Positions 41,238 through 52,400 of a stretch of 63,012 bases of DNA are shown piece by piece. Origin of the DNA: Elusimicrobia bacterium GWA2_69_24 (GTDB taxonomy: Bacteria > Elusimicrobiota > Elusimicrobia > UBA1565); assembly GCA_001799695.1 (NCBI GenBank), contig MGTY01000117.1, positions 1 to 63,012 on the forward strand, in the 5' to 3' direction. The position numbers and the translations under genes were made by a program. How positions within the stretch are numbered: position 1 is the first letter of the stretch; the number at the start of each line of letters is the position of its first letter. The notes beneath the pieces were generated by a model that was not told where the DNA came from, ran no database searches, and saw nothing but the letters and a program-made list of their open reading frames with translations.

Positions 41238-41873
41238 TTATATAGTCCGGGCTCGCCAGCGGCCGAAGAAGAGGGGGGGCCCCCAGGTCTGTTCCATCTT
41301 CTCGCCGGTATTGGTCCCCACATGCATCTTCCGACCGCTCGCCTCGATGACCTCGTACCGGCCGTCCGGGAAGACCGTGCTCACCAGGGCGATGTGATAC
41401 GGCCCGAAGAAGGCCCAATCCCCGGGCTGGGGCCGGCCGGACGTTTCCAGCGCGGGATGGTTCTTGAACAGACCGACATAGTTGCGCACCCGGCGGTAGA
41501 AGAACCTGTTGCCGGGCTGATTGCCCTTGTCGATGGAAAACCACGACGGATGTTCTTGGGCCGCCTGCCTGAGCATGCCCGCCGGGTCGAATCCGGCATG
41601 CATGTAGGCGCGCAGGGGCACATCGATGCAGACCACGAACCCGATCTTGCCGAACGGGTCGCCCTGCTCCCCTTTGAGCGGGTCATAGGGGAGCCCCCGC
41701 ATGGAGCGCGCATAGGTCACGGCCGAGTTCCGGACCTCGGACAGCCCGGTCGAAGTCCCGGCTGCGGCCAGGGCCGACAACTCGGCCATGTGTCCGGCAT
41801 GCCTGCGGAGGCTGACGAACACCCCCAAAAACAGGCACATCGCCAGAGCGAGCAGCGCCTTCGCGGGCTTCAA
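41238..41873 (-). CDS. DUF1287/NlpC-P60-like protein with N-terminal membrane anchor
   Basis: 211 aa from a TTG (41871-41873) that overlaps the stop of the upstream gene; an ATG 12 codons later is an alternative. An N-terminal hydrophobic segment (ALLALAMCLFLGVFVSL) anchors or exports the protein. Likely catalytic residues are the Cys in IGFVVCIDVPLRAYMHAGFD and the His in PGDWAFFGPYHIALVSTVFP, the order expected for the NlpC/P60-like fold of DUF1287. It would act on peptidoglycan or other periplasmic amides. Its 3' end lies next to the A/B operator region. Confidence 0.6.
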   Translation of the reverse strand: MKPAKALLALAMCLFLGVFVSLRRHAGHMAELSALAAAGTSTGLSEVRNSAVTYARSMRGLPYDPLKGEQGDPFGKIGFVVCIDVPLRAYMHAGFDPAGMLRQAAQEHPSWFSIDKGNQPGNRFFYRRVRNYVGLFKNHPALETSGRPQPGDWAFFGPYHIALVSTVFPDGRYEVIEASGRKMHVGTNTGEKMEQTWGPPLFFGRWRARTI

Positions 41874-42280
41874 TAGAACCGCGCCCTGCGGACCGCCCAC
41901 CAGGCCCCGCTCAGGAGCGCGGTCGCGCTCAGCACCAGCCATACCATGGGTATCATCCCGTGGAAATCGAGCCCGTGATTGCAGTCCGCTCCCGCCACAT
42001 AGGGATCCAGCCACTGCAGGCAGGCCATGACCGCCGACAGGATCAAGAATCCCGCGGCGCCCTGGCCCAAGGACCGCGCCAGGTCGACGTCTTCCGGACC
42101 GGACTTTTTCCAGAGCATGGTCGCCGTTCCCATCAGGGCCACGGCGAACAACGGGTTCACGATGAGATTGGTCCGGTCGATGAGGCTGGGTTCCCCGAGC
42201 GAATGGATGATGTTGGCCAGCACCAGCGCCAGGACCAGCCCCAGGCCCCGAAGTACCATCCCCTGCGCTCGATCGCTCAT
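41870..42280 (-). CDS. Small integral membrane protein of unknown function
   Basis: 136 aa from ATG 42280, with AGGAGGG 6 bases upstream. Four hydrophobic segments (about 12-30, 42-58, 75-92 and 108-128) indicate an inner-membrane protein. No family motif is recognised. Its TGA overlaps the TTG start of the DUF1287-like gene, so they are co-translated and probably functionally linked. Confidence 0.65.
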   Translation of the reverse strand: MSDRAQGMVLRGLGLVLALVLANIIHSLGEPSLIDRTNLIVNPLFAVALMGTATMLWKKSGPEDVDLARSLGQGAAGFLILSAVMACLQWLDPYVAGADCNHGLDFHGMIPMVWLVLSATALLSGAWWAVRRARFY

Positions 42281-42318
42281 ATCACCCTCCTGCCGGAAGG
42301 CAATCAATTAACATGCCA

Positions 42319-42406
42319 ATCCCCCACCCTGCCCTCCCCCTCCCGCGGGGGAAGAGATTAGCGGTCACCCTCCCCCCTTGCGGGGGAGGGCTGGGTGGGG
42401 GGATTC
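42319..42406. repeat. R2-family GC hairpin repeat (double)
   Basis: AATCCCCCACCCTGCCCTCC and its inverted counterpart GGAGGGCTGGGTGGGGGGAT enclose smaller C-run/G-run hairpins (CTCCCGCGGGGGAAG, CCCCTTGCGGGGG). Close in sequence to 37631-37685. Confidence 0.75.
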
Positions 42407-42435
42407 CGACAATACCTGACCACGCAGGAGCGCGA

Positions 42436-42466
42436 GTTAGTTCCAAAAGTTAGTTGAGTGACAGGC
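42436..42466 (+). repeat. R3 repeat copy (GTTAGTTGAGTGACAGGC)
   Basis: GTTAGTTCC then AAAAGTTAGTTGAGTGACAG. The minus-strand reading supplies the last residues (GLSLN) and TAA of the PhzF gene. Confidence 0.8.
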
Positions 42467-43271
42467 CCCGTTGGAGCAGTTCGCCGCGCAGGATGGTGAC
42501 GGCTTTCCCGGATACCAGCACGCGGGAACCGCGTGCCGACACGCGCAGCACCCCGCCCCGGACCGAGGATTGATAGGCCAGGAAATCCGTCTTCCCAAGC
42601 TTCTTGGCCCAGTACGGTCCCAAAGCGCAATGGGCTGAGCCCGTGACCGGGTCCTCGTTGACCCCCTCCGCGGGAGCGAAACAGCGGGACACGAAATCGA
42701 AAGGCCGTCTGCGGCTGCGCGCCGTGATGACGAAACCGAAGGCGTCCACCGCGGCCAGGGCCGCGAAATCCGGCGCGCATTTCCGGACCTCGGCCTCGCT
42801 GCGCAGCTCGACCAGGTAGTTCCCGGCCGAGAACCCCGTATGCACTGGCCGCACTCTCAGCGCCTTGCGCGCCGCTTCCGGCAGACGAGCCGGTTTCGGC
42901 GGCGTCGAGGGCAGATCCAGCACGATCCAGGTGCCGTCCTGCTTCGCGGTCAGCAGTCCGCTCCGCGTATAAAAGCGCGCGGTCGCGCCGCGGCCCAGCT
43001 TGCCCGATTCCCAGAGCACGTGCGCGCTGGCCAAGGTCGCGTGTCCGCAGAGCGGAACCTCGACGGCGGGGGTGAACCAGCGGAGCTTGTACCCGTCCCG
43101 GAACCGGCACAAAAACGCCGTCTCGGAGAGGTTCATCTCCCGGGCCACCGCCTGCATCCAGGCCGCGGGCCGCGGTCGCGGCAGTATCAGGACCGCCGCC
43201 GGATTCCCGGTGTACGGCTTTGCCGCGAACGCATCCACCTGCGCGAAAGGATATCCCGCACGCTTCAGCAT
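42450..43271 (-). CDS. PhzF-family isomerase-like protein
   Basis: 273 aa. It begins with the family pattern FAQVDAFAAKPYTGNPAAVL, and the catalytic Glu is Glu50 in REMNLSETAFL. Further marks are LRWFTPAVEVPLCGHATLAS and, in the second half, EDPVTGSAHCALGPYWA. Members catalyse isomerisation or epimerisation of small cyclic amino acid-like substrates; the true substrate is usually unknown and no phenazine genes are present. The gene is bracketed by two same-orientation R3 repeats (42436 and 43296); the downstream one provides its stop codon. Confidence 0.9.
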   Translation of the reverse strand: MLKRAGYPFAQVDAFAAKPYTGNPAAVLILPRPRPAAWMQAVAREMNLSETAFLCRFRDGYKLRWFTPAVEVPLCGHATLASAHVLWESGKLGRGATARFYTRSGLLTAKQDGTWIVLDLPSTPPKPARLPEAARKALRVRPVHTGFSAGNYLVELRSEAEVRKCAPDFAALAAVDAFGFVITARSRRRPFDFVSRCFAPAEGVNEDPVTGSAHCALGPYWAKKLGKTDFLAYQSSVRGGVLRVSARGSRVLVSGKAVTILRGELLQRGLSLN

Positions 43272-43295
43272 ACGCTCGATTCTATCACAACCGCG

Positions 43296-43328
43296 TCAGT
43301 TCCATAAGTTAGTTGAGTGACAGGCACC
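43296..43328 (+). repeat. R3 repeat copy
   Basis: GTCAGTTCC then ATAAGTTAGTTGAGTGACAG and GCACC. Same orientation as 42436-42466, 860 bases away, with the PhzF gene between. A third, shorter copy is at 54029. Confidence 0.8.
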
Positions 43329-43435
43329 GGAGAGGGGGGGTCTATAGGGCCTAATTGGCGATGGGCCGCATGCTTTCGCGTCCTTGCCTGATTGGAACTG
43401 TGCAGGTTCCGGGTTGGCGGGTACACTCCTAGCAG

Positions 43436-46400
43436 ATGATGCTTTTAAGGAAGGCAACGAGCATTGTGCTCGCGGCCGCGATCTTATTGTCCGTCCCGGG
43501 GCCGTCCTGCTATCAGGCCGCGGCGGCGGGAATGGTCACGGTCCCCACGGCGCAGGCGCCGGTCACGGGAGGGGCCGCGTCCGCGGCAGGAGCGGGGCTC
43601 TTATCAGCGCCGGGCTCGGCGGCAGGGCCGGGGACTCTTTCGCCGTTGAGCTCGCAGGGGCTCGGGCTCCCCGAGGTGAATGCGCCCGCACCCGTTCTGC
43701 CGGCGGTGAGCTCGCCGCAGACCAAGGCCAAGGCCTCGGCGAAGGCGACCGTTCGCGCGGAGGCAGCATCGCGCCGCTACTTCGAGGGCGTCGCGGAGGG
43801 GACGTGGCGGGGATTTTTCGAAAAGCACGTCAGCGATCACGGCCTGCCATTCGACAATGCCCAGTGGCTCGAGACGCAGGACCCCGGGGAACGGGACAAT
43901 CTGGGTTTGGAGACCCTGCCGGACGGCACCATCCGCTACGCGCCGACCTCGCCCACCAACATCGGCTATTACCTCCTCGCGGTCGCCGCGGCGAAGTCGT
44001 TCGGGTGGATCTCGGAAGCGGAAGCCCTGACGCGCGCGCGCCGGACGCTCAAGACTCTCGGGCAGATGGAGAAATGGCACGGGCACCTCTACAATTTCTA
44101 CGACGCGCGCTCTTTGACGGCCACCAGCCGGTTCGTGTCGACAGTCGACTCGGGCAACCTGGCCGCCGCGCTGATCGCGGTCGGCAACCTCCTGCCCGAG
44201 ACCCGCGCCGAGGCCCGGGCGCTGTCGGACGCGATGGACTTTGGCCCGCTCTACGACAAAGAGAAGGGGCTCCTGCGCGTCGGCTACGATCCGCAGGAAA
44301 AAGTCCCGGACGCGAACCATTACGGCGATTACCTCTCAGAGGCGCGCATCGCCTATCTCGTCGCCATCTCGCAGGGGAAGGTCCCCGCCGAGGTGTGGAC
44401 GCGCCTGGACCGGTCGGGCAGCCTGGACGGCGGCGCCATGGACCACCTGGCCCCGCTCGCCTTCGTGGAAGAGCCCGGCCTCGCTGCCGCCGTCCTCGCG
44501 CAGGCGAAAGACGCCGAGACGTTCGGCGGCCTGCCGGTGTGGGGGAAGTCCGAATCGGCCTATCTCGAGAAGGACGCGGCCGGCCGCTGGCAGCACCGCT
44601 ACGGGCGCTTCGGCGCGGCCAGACTCGCCGCCAAGAAATACAGCCCCCGCTCCGTCGCGCACTTCCTGGCGCAATACCGGGAGCGGCTCAAGGCGGGGCT
44701 GGACTACGCGGCCGGGAAGAAGCTCCGCTTCACGGGCATCGGGGGCCGGGACGTCTATAACCCTACCGCGCCCTTCACGGCCATGTTCCGCGGGAAGAAA
44801 GTCACTGTGCTGGCGGCCCGGGTCGAGCCGAGGAAGAGCGAGGTCTCCGAGGTGGTCTTCTTCGAAAGGAGCGGCCGCTCCTGGCGTCCGCTGGCGGGCG
44901 CCCCGGTGCTCAAGCTCCAGGACCCCTTCGTCACCCGGGTGGACGGCGAGCTGGTGCTCGGCGGCGTGGAGATCTTCCCCAGGGCCGAAGGCGGCCTGGG
45001 GTACCGGACGGTCTTCTATCGCGGCAAGTCCCTGTCGGACCTCAAGCCTTTCGCCCGGGGCCCGGACGGCATGAAGGACATCCGGCTGGCCTCTTTGCCC
45101 AACGGGAAGCTTCTGGTCGTGACCCGTCCCCAGGGCGAGATCGGCGGACCGGGTAAGATCGCCATGACGGTCATCGACGGGCTGGCGGTCTTGGGCCCGG
45201 AGGCGATCTCACGGGCCAAGGTCTACGAGGACCTCTTCGAGCCCGACGAGTGGGGCGGGGCCAACGAACTGCACAGGCTCCGCAACGGGCTGATCGGCGT
45301 CCTGGGCCATGTCGCCCGGTCCGATGCGCAGGGCGATCGCCACTATCATCCCATGGCCTTCGCGCTCGACCCGGCCACGGGCCGGCGGACCGCCATGAAG
45401 ATCATCCTGGAGCGCGCCCAGCTGCCCCCGGGGCTCTCCAAGAGGCCCGACCTGGTGGACGTCCTCTTCAGCGGGGGCCTCGTGCGCGGCGCCGGCGGGA
45501 AGGCGGCCATCTACGTGGGCGCGGGGGACGCGGAAGTCTATCGGGTCGAGATCCCCGACCCGTTCGCCGAATTCGAGGCGGCGGGGCCCCTGGGCGCGCG
45601 GCGCGAGACCGTCGTCAGCCCCTATGCCAGCCTCCTGGCGCTCGCGGTCCCCGGCGTCGACGCCGACGGGGTGCGGCACAACCTCCGGAACCTGGAAGCG
45701 CTCGGTCTGCGCGGCCGCGACGGGGCTTTCCTTGACGGGGCGCAGAAGGACGAGGAGACCGGCAAGGCCCTGCCCATCGCGCAGGTCTTCGCCAACCATC
45801 AGGGGATGTCCTTGGCGGCGTTGGCCAACTACCTCCAGGACGGTCTGATACGGAAGGCGTTCTCGGTCGATGAACGGATACGGCGCGTGCTGCCGCTCCT
45901 CGCCGGCAAGCCTCTCGAGGGGCCCATCCCGGGAGCGGAGGTCGCCGGCCGGGGGGAGAAGGTCGTGGGGCTGACCGGCGGGCCGCAGGCGCATTTCTTC
46001 GGGGCGGGGAGCCTGTCCGCCGCGGTGACCAACTTCGGGTCGGGGTTCCTCAAGGTCTCGGGGGAGCTGGTGCGCTACGTCGGCGATTTCTTCGTCAACG
46101 CGTTCCGGGCCGATCCGGTCGAGCAGGAGGCCTGGGGTCAGTTCGTCTACGTTTCCGAAGGCGACGCCGTCTGGTCCACCACCTACCAGCCCACCCGCAG
46201 CGCCGACCCGGCGAAGGTCTCGGCGGAGTTCTGGCCCGGCGGCGCGACCCTGAGCAACCCGCAGCGCGGCGTGCTGTCGCAGACGCGGATCTGGGCGGAC
46301 GCGAGCGTCCAGGTGCAGGAAGTGACGCTCGCCAACCAGTCCCAGGAGGAGCGGACCCTGGCCTTGACCAGCTTCCAGGACATGGCCCTGCAGAACAACG

Positions 46401-49400
46401 GGGCGTACTGGGCGCATCCCGCCTACCAGAAGATCTTCATCCAGACCAAGTACGACGCGGCTGCGCAAGCCATCTACGGCATCCGCCGGGGCCACGCTCC
46501 GGGCGAGACCTGGCCGGTGGCCTTCTATTTCTCCGATGCGCCGGCCGGGCCGGGCGCGTCCTTCGATACCTCGCGCGAGGCCTTCCTGGGCAAGGGCGGG
46601 TCTCGCGCTCCCGACGCGCTCTCCGGCGGCCGGCTGACCGGTATGACGGGCGCGGTGCTCGAGCCGGCGGCCATACTCCAGCGGCAGGTGACGCTCAAGC
46701 CCGGCGAGAGCAAGACCGTGCGCTTCTTCACCGGCCTGGCCCAAGACGAAGCGGCGGCGCAAGGGGTAATCGCGAAATACCGGGCCCTCGCCGCGCAGGG
46801 CCTGGAGGGCTCGCGCCAGGAAGCGGTCCGCGCCGCGGAGCAGGACATCCTCGCGGCGGGCATCGCTCCCAAGAACCGCGCCAAGTGGGCCGCGGTCCTC
46901 TCGCAGCTCCTGTACCCCCGGCCCCGGGCCGTGGCCGAGGAAAGTTCCCCGCGCGGCGGTCGGCCCGGAATAGCGTGGCGCGTCACTTCGGAGCGCGAGG
47001 TCCCCGACGCGCTCGAGTTGATCCAGCTCCAGCCGCTGTGGCGGGAGAAGGGCCCGGGCGCCGACGTGGCATTCGTGCTGGACATCGCGGACACGCTCGA
47101 GAAGCAGAGGGTCAAGACGGCCCTGGAAGCCGCCCGGACGCGGATACTGCCCGGCTGGCGGAAGGTGCAGGTCGACGGCATCCGCGTCCTCGACGCCGCC
47201 CAGGTCCCGGCCGCGGAACTGGCCGGTCTGGAAAGCCGGGCAACGGTCGTGCTGGGCCTGTCCGAGAGCCGGACTCCCGTCGCGGCCCCCATCCCCCTCG
47301 GCGCCAAGAGCGCCCAGCCCGGCCCCGGCGCGGATGCTTCGCCCCTCTTCGAGTTCGATGCCCAGAACAACGAGGTCGTCATCTTCCGGCCCAAGGACGT
47401 CCCCGGGGTCTGGTCGCACGTGCTGGCCAACGGCTACGGCCCGCTGAAAGACGGCGTCGTCCCGGCGGACGGCGGTCCGCAATACGCCCTGCTCCTGACC
47501 CAGAACGGCGGCGGGTTCGCGGCGCGCTGGGACGCGCAGGGCAACCGGACCACGGGCTTCACCGCCGACCCGAGCGTGGACGCGCCGGCGATGGCGTTCC
47601 ACCTGCGCGACCTGGACACGGGCCAGCGCTTTTCGCTGACCCCGGGCGCCGATGCCGAGGGCGCGGCGCAGTACCAGGTCCGCTTCGGGCAGGAAGGCTA
47701 CGCCGTCTACGAGGCGGCGCTGAAGGACGCGGGGCTCAAGGCGTCCCTCACCGCCTTCGTGCCGCCCGACTCCCCGGTCGCCTATCTGGTCGTCGATGTC
47801 GAGAATCTGGGCGATGGACCGCGGCGGGTGGACTTGACCGGCATGGTGGACCTGGCGCTCGGCGAGGGGCCGCGGCAGGCGAACCGCGCCGTGGTGGTCT
47901 CGCGCGACGCGGATACGGGCGCCCTGCTCGCCCGCAACCCGGACGGCAAATTTCCCAACGCCGAGGCCTTCTTCGCGGCCGTTCAGGGCCGGCCCTCCTC
48001 TTTTGGGACCGACCGGACCGCGCTGTTGGGCGTCGGCGGCGATTTGGCCGATCCCGCGGCGCTGTCCACGCCCGAGCTGAACGGCGATACGTCCAGCCAG
48101 GGCTCGCCCATGGCGGCGTTGCGGCTTCCGGTGCGGAACCTGGCCAAGAAGGGCGACACCACCCGCGTGGTCCTCGTCCTGGGGCAGGGCAAGGACCGGG
48201 CGGAAGCGCTGAAGCTCGTCGCCGGGATGCAGGTGGCGGGCGCTGAAGGCGTCGTCCGTTCCTTGGAGGAGACCCGCGACGCGTGGAAGAAGACCCGCTC
48301 CTCTCTGCAGGTCTCGAGCCCCGACGGCGCGATGGACCCCATGATCAACGGCTGGCTGCCGCGGCAGGCGCTCAAGTCGCGCATGGAGGCCCGCTCGGGC
48401 TACCATCAGGCCAGCGGCGCCTTCGGCGGGCGCGACCAGGTGCAGGACAGTCTCATCGGCCTGCACCTCGATCCGCTCATCACCCGCAACCAGATCCGCC
48501 TCGTCGCCCGCCGCCAGTTCCGGGAAGGCGACATCCAGCATTGGTGGTTCCAGTTCCGCGGCAACGAGACCGGCCTGGGCGTGCGGACCCGCTTTTCCGA
48601 CGACATGCTCTGGATGCCTTACGCCATCACCCAGTACCTGGACGCGACCGGCGACGAGTCGCTTCTCGCGGAACAGGAGCCCTACCTGCGCAGCCGCGAG
48701 CTCCGCGACGGCGAGCGCGACCGCGGCTTCGTCCCTAAAATCACCGCCGAGACCGGCTCCATCTACGAGCATGCCGCGCGGGCCATCGACCGGGCGCTCG
48801 GCAGAATGGGGGAGCACGGCCTGCCGCTCATGGGTACCGGCGACTGGAACGACGGCATGGGCGACGTCGGCGCCGGCGGCAAGGGCGAGAGCGTGTGGAT
48901 GGCGTTCTTCCTCTACGACGTCCTCCAGCGCTTCGCGCCGGTCGCCGAGAAGCAGGGCGATCCGGAACGCGCCCACCTGTACCGCAAGCGCGCCGCCGCG
49001 CTCAAGACCGCCATCGGGAAGACCGCCTGGGACGGCCGCTGGTGGCTGCGCGCCTTCTACGACGACGGCGAGCCGCTGGGCAGCGTGGCCAACGAGGCTT
49101 GGATGATCGACAGCCTCCCGCAGGCCTGGGCCGTCATGTCCGGCGCCGGGGACCCCAAGAGGAACAAGGAAGGTCTCGAGGCCGCGTGGCGCTATCTGGT
49201 CGATCAGAAGAACGGCATCATCCGCCTCGGCACCCCCTTCTACGCCGAGCCGCCCAAGGCGGGGGAGAACCACCCGGGCTCACTGGCCGGCTATCCCGCG
49301 GGGCGCCGCGAGCACGGCTCCTACAGCCACGCCGCCGTGTGGCTCGCCATCGGCTTCGCCATGCAGGGCGACGGCGACCGCGCCTTCGAGCTGTTGGGCA

Positions 49401-52400
49401 TGCTCAACCCCATGGTCCGCACCCTGACGCCCGAGCGCCTGGCCCAGTACCGCCAGGAGCCCTACGCGGTGGCCGCCGACCGCAACGCCGACGAGCCCTT
49501 CCTCGGCCGCGCCGGCTGGACCCAGTACACCGGCTCGGCGGGCTGGCTGTACCGCGCCTACGTCGAGTACATCTTGGGCCTGCGCTTCCAGGACGGCGGC
49601 CTGCTCATCGACCCGGCCCTGCCCAGCGCGTGGGACGGCTACACCGCGCAAAAGACCCTCCGGCGGCCCGTGCCCGATGGCTCGGGCATGGCCGTGCGCG
49701 AGGCGCGCTACGACATCACGGTCCGCAACCCCGGCCATGTCTCCAAGGGGGTCGAGTCTATCTGGGTGGACGGCCAGGCCCTGCCCGCCGGCGTGCGGGT
49801 CGTGCCCTTCCTGGACGACGGCAAGACACACCGCGTGGAAGTGCTCATGGCCGCATCCGGCCCGGCCGCGGCACCGCGCTCCGCCTCGGCCGACGTCGTC
49901 CAGGACAACCGGGTCCGGGCGTTCCTGCGCGGGACCCTGCCGCGGGCGGCCCGCGCTGCCGGAGTCTCGCTCAAGCAAGCCGTCGTGTCGTTGCGCGCCC
50001 GCATCGTCTCGGGCTATGACCGCGGCTACGCGGCGCTGCGCGAGTCCTTCGCCCTTCCCTATTGGCTGGAGCTCTATCCCGCCTGGGTCCGGCTCGCCTA
50101 CATCGGCGCGCCGTCCTTGACCGAGAATGCCCTGCGCTGGGTGATGGGGCGCCTCCAGCGCCGCGTTGCCGCCGATATCTCCGAGGCGGACAAGAGCTAC
50201 CTCCTGGGCGTCCTGAAGAAGACCTGGCGCTACTACGACGACTATGCCGGGGAGAAATACGGCTTCCTGGCCCCGGACCACATCGACGCGGCCGGCACCA
50301 ACACCACCGACGCGCGCGAAGGCCGGGAGCCGGGGCTCAACGGCGACGTGGTGTACGCGCCCACCTCGCCGACCGACATCGGCTACGGCCTGCTCGCGAC
50401 GGTCATCGCCCAGCGCTTCGGCCTCATCACCCGGGAGGAGGCGGTCCAGCGTCTGACCCGGGCGCTCGCGACCCTCGACTCCCTGCCGAAATGGAACGGG
50501 CTCCTCTACAACTTCTACCACACGCGCACCTCGGTCGCCACCTCCCGGTTCGTCTCCACGGTCGACAACGGCAACCTGGCCGCGGCCCTGACCACGGTGG
50601 GCAACCTGTTCGAAGAGGCGCGCGGCCCGGCGCACCGCATGCGCGACGCGATGAACTTCCGCCTGCTTTACGATCCCGGGAAGAAACTGCTCCACAACGG
50701 GTATTCTCCCGACACGGGGGAGCTGGCACCCTCGTATTACGACCTGCGCGTCAGCGAGGCGCGCACGGCCTACCAGGAAGCCATCGCCAAGGGCGACATC
50801 CCGGCCGAGGCCTGGTCCGCGCTGGGCCATCAAGTCATGAAATCACCCGCCGGGGCCACGTTCGCCAACTACGCCGGCACCGCCATGGAATTCAGCACGC
50901 CGCTGGGCCACTTGAACGAAGCCGAGCTCGCTCCGCATACCTGGGGCCTCGTCCTGCGCCGGTTCTTCAAGAGCCAGATGCGCCTGGCCCGGCGCTGGGG
51001 GCTTCCGTTCTGGGGATTCTCCGAGTCGGGCCGGCTGGAAGCCTCCGACGACGGCGATCCGGGCTTCGGCTACCGGACCCACGGCGACGCCGAGGTCGCG
51101 CAGGGGCATTACCGCTACAACCCTCCGGACAAGAACGTGGTCACGCCCTACGCCTCGGTGATGGGGCTCTCCAGCGGCGCCGAGCCCTCCGCCGTGGTCG
51201 CCAACCTCCGCCGGTTGGAGGCGCGCGGCGCGCTGGGGCCCTACGGCTTCTGGGAAGCGATGCAGCTCCAGCCCGACGGCTCCGCCGCGCCGGTCAAGCA
51301 GGCCATGGCGCATCATCAAGGCATGATCATGCTCGCCATCGCCAACACCCTCTCGGGCGGCGAGCTGAGCAAGGCCTACACCAACGACGAGCGGATCAAG
51401 CGCATGGTGTGGCCGCTGATCCAGGAGCGGATGCCGGAAACTCAGGCCGAGCGCCCGGCGCCCAAGATCGCCGCGCCCAAGGCGCGGTATCTGGGCCTGG
51501 GCAACAAGACCTACGGCGTGGCGGTCGACGCGGACGGCTCCATGGTCTCGCGGGGACGCGGCCCGCTGGATGGGGGGGTCGTCCTGGCTCGGCGCGAGCT
51601 TGTGCGCGTGACGGATGCGGCCAACGGCAAGTCCTGGTCCGCCGGGCCCGACGCTCAGGCGTCCTATCAGCCCGGCGTGGTCGGACTCCGGACGCTCCAG
51701 GACGGCATCCTGGTGACGGGCAGTTTGTCGGTGGACCCCGAGTACCCGGTCGAGGTGTTGGAGCTGATGGTCCAGAACCTGAGCTCGCGGCGGCGGACCC
51801 TGCGCCTGGCGAACCCCTTCGCGATGCGCGGGCAGGACGCCGCCGTTGCCAAGTCCAGCCGGCGTCCGTTCGCGTTCCAGTCCGGCGACGCTCCGGAAGT
51901 GGCGCTGGAGCCCGGCGAAACGCGGACGCTGCGCTTCCTCACGGGCCTGGCTTCCGACCCCGCGGTGGCGCAAAGACTCAAGCTCCGGTTCCAGACCCCG
52001 CAGGCGCTGGAGGCCTCGCGCCGCGCGGCGGCGCAAAGCGCCGTGGACAAGATCAACTACGCCGGCGAGATGTCCGCCGCGAGCTATGCGCGTTGGGAGC
52101 CGATTTTGTCGCGGCTCTTCACGTTGCCGGCCGCCCGGCGCAGCGTCCTTTACACGCTGTCCTCCGCAAGCGACATCGCCGCGGCGCTCGAGCTCATCCA
52201 GCTGTCGGCTCTGTGGCGCGAGCAGGGCGTCCTTTCCCGCCTATCCTTCGTGGTAGACATCAAGGATGAAAAAGACCGCCAGCGCGCCGAGACCCTTCTG
52301 CGCGGCGCCGCCACGCGGGTCCTGCCCGGCTGGAACGCGGTCGCGGTCTCGGGCATCGACGTGCTCAGTGCCGCCGGCCTGTCCAGGCAGTCCCGGTCCT

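Noticed and set aside
42450-43271. Assigning the PhzF-like gene to phenazine biosynthesis
   Set aside because: No other phz genes are present and PhzF-fold proteins are widespread with other, mostly unknown, substrates.
45209-49273. A 1354-codon open frame on the minus strand inside the giant gene
   Set aside because: High-GC DNA leaves long antisense frames open. The plus strand encodes recognisable domains throughout and the antisense translation is Gly/Arg/Pro/Ala-rich without motifs.
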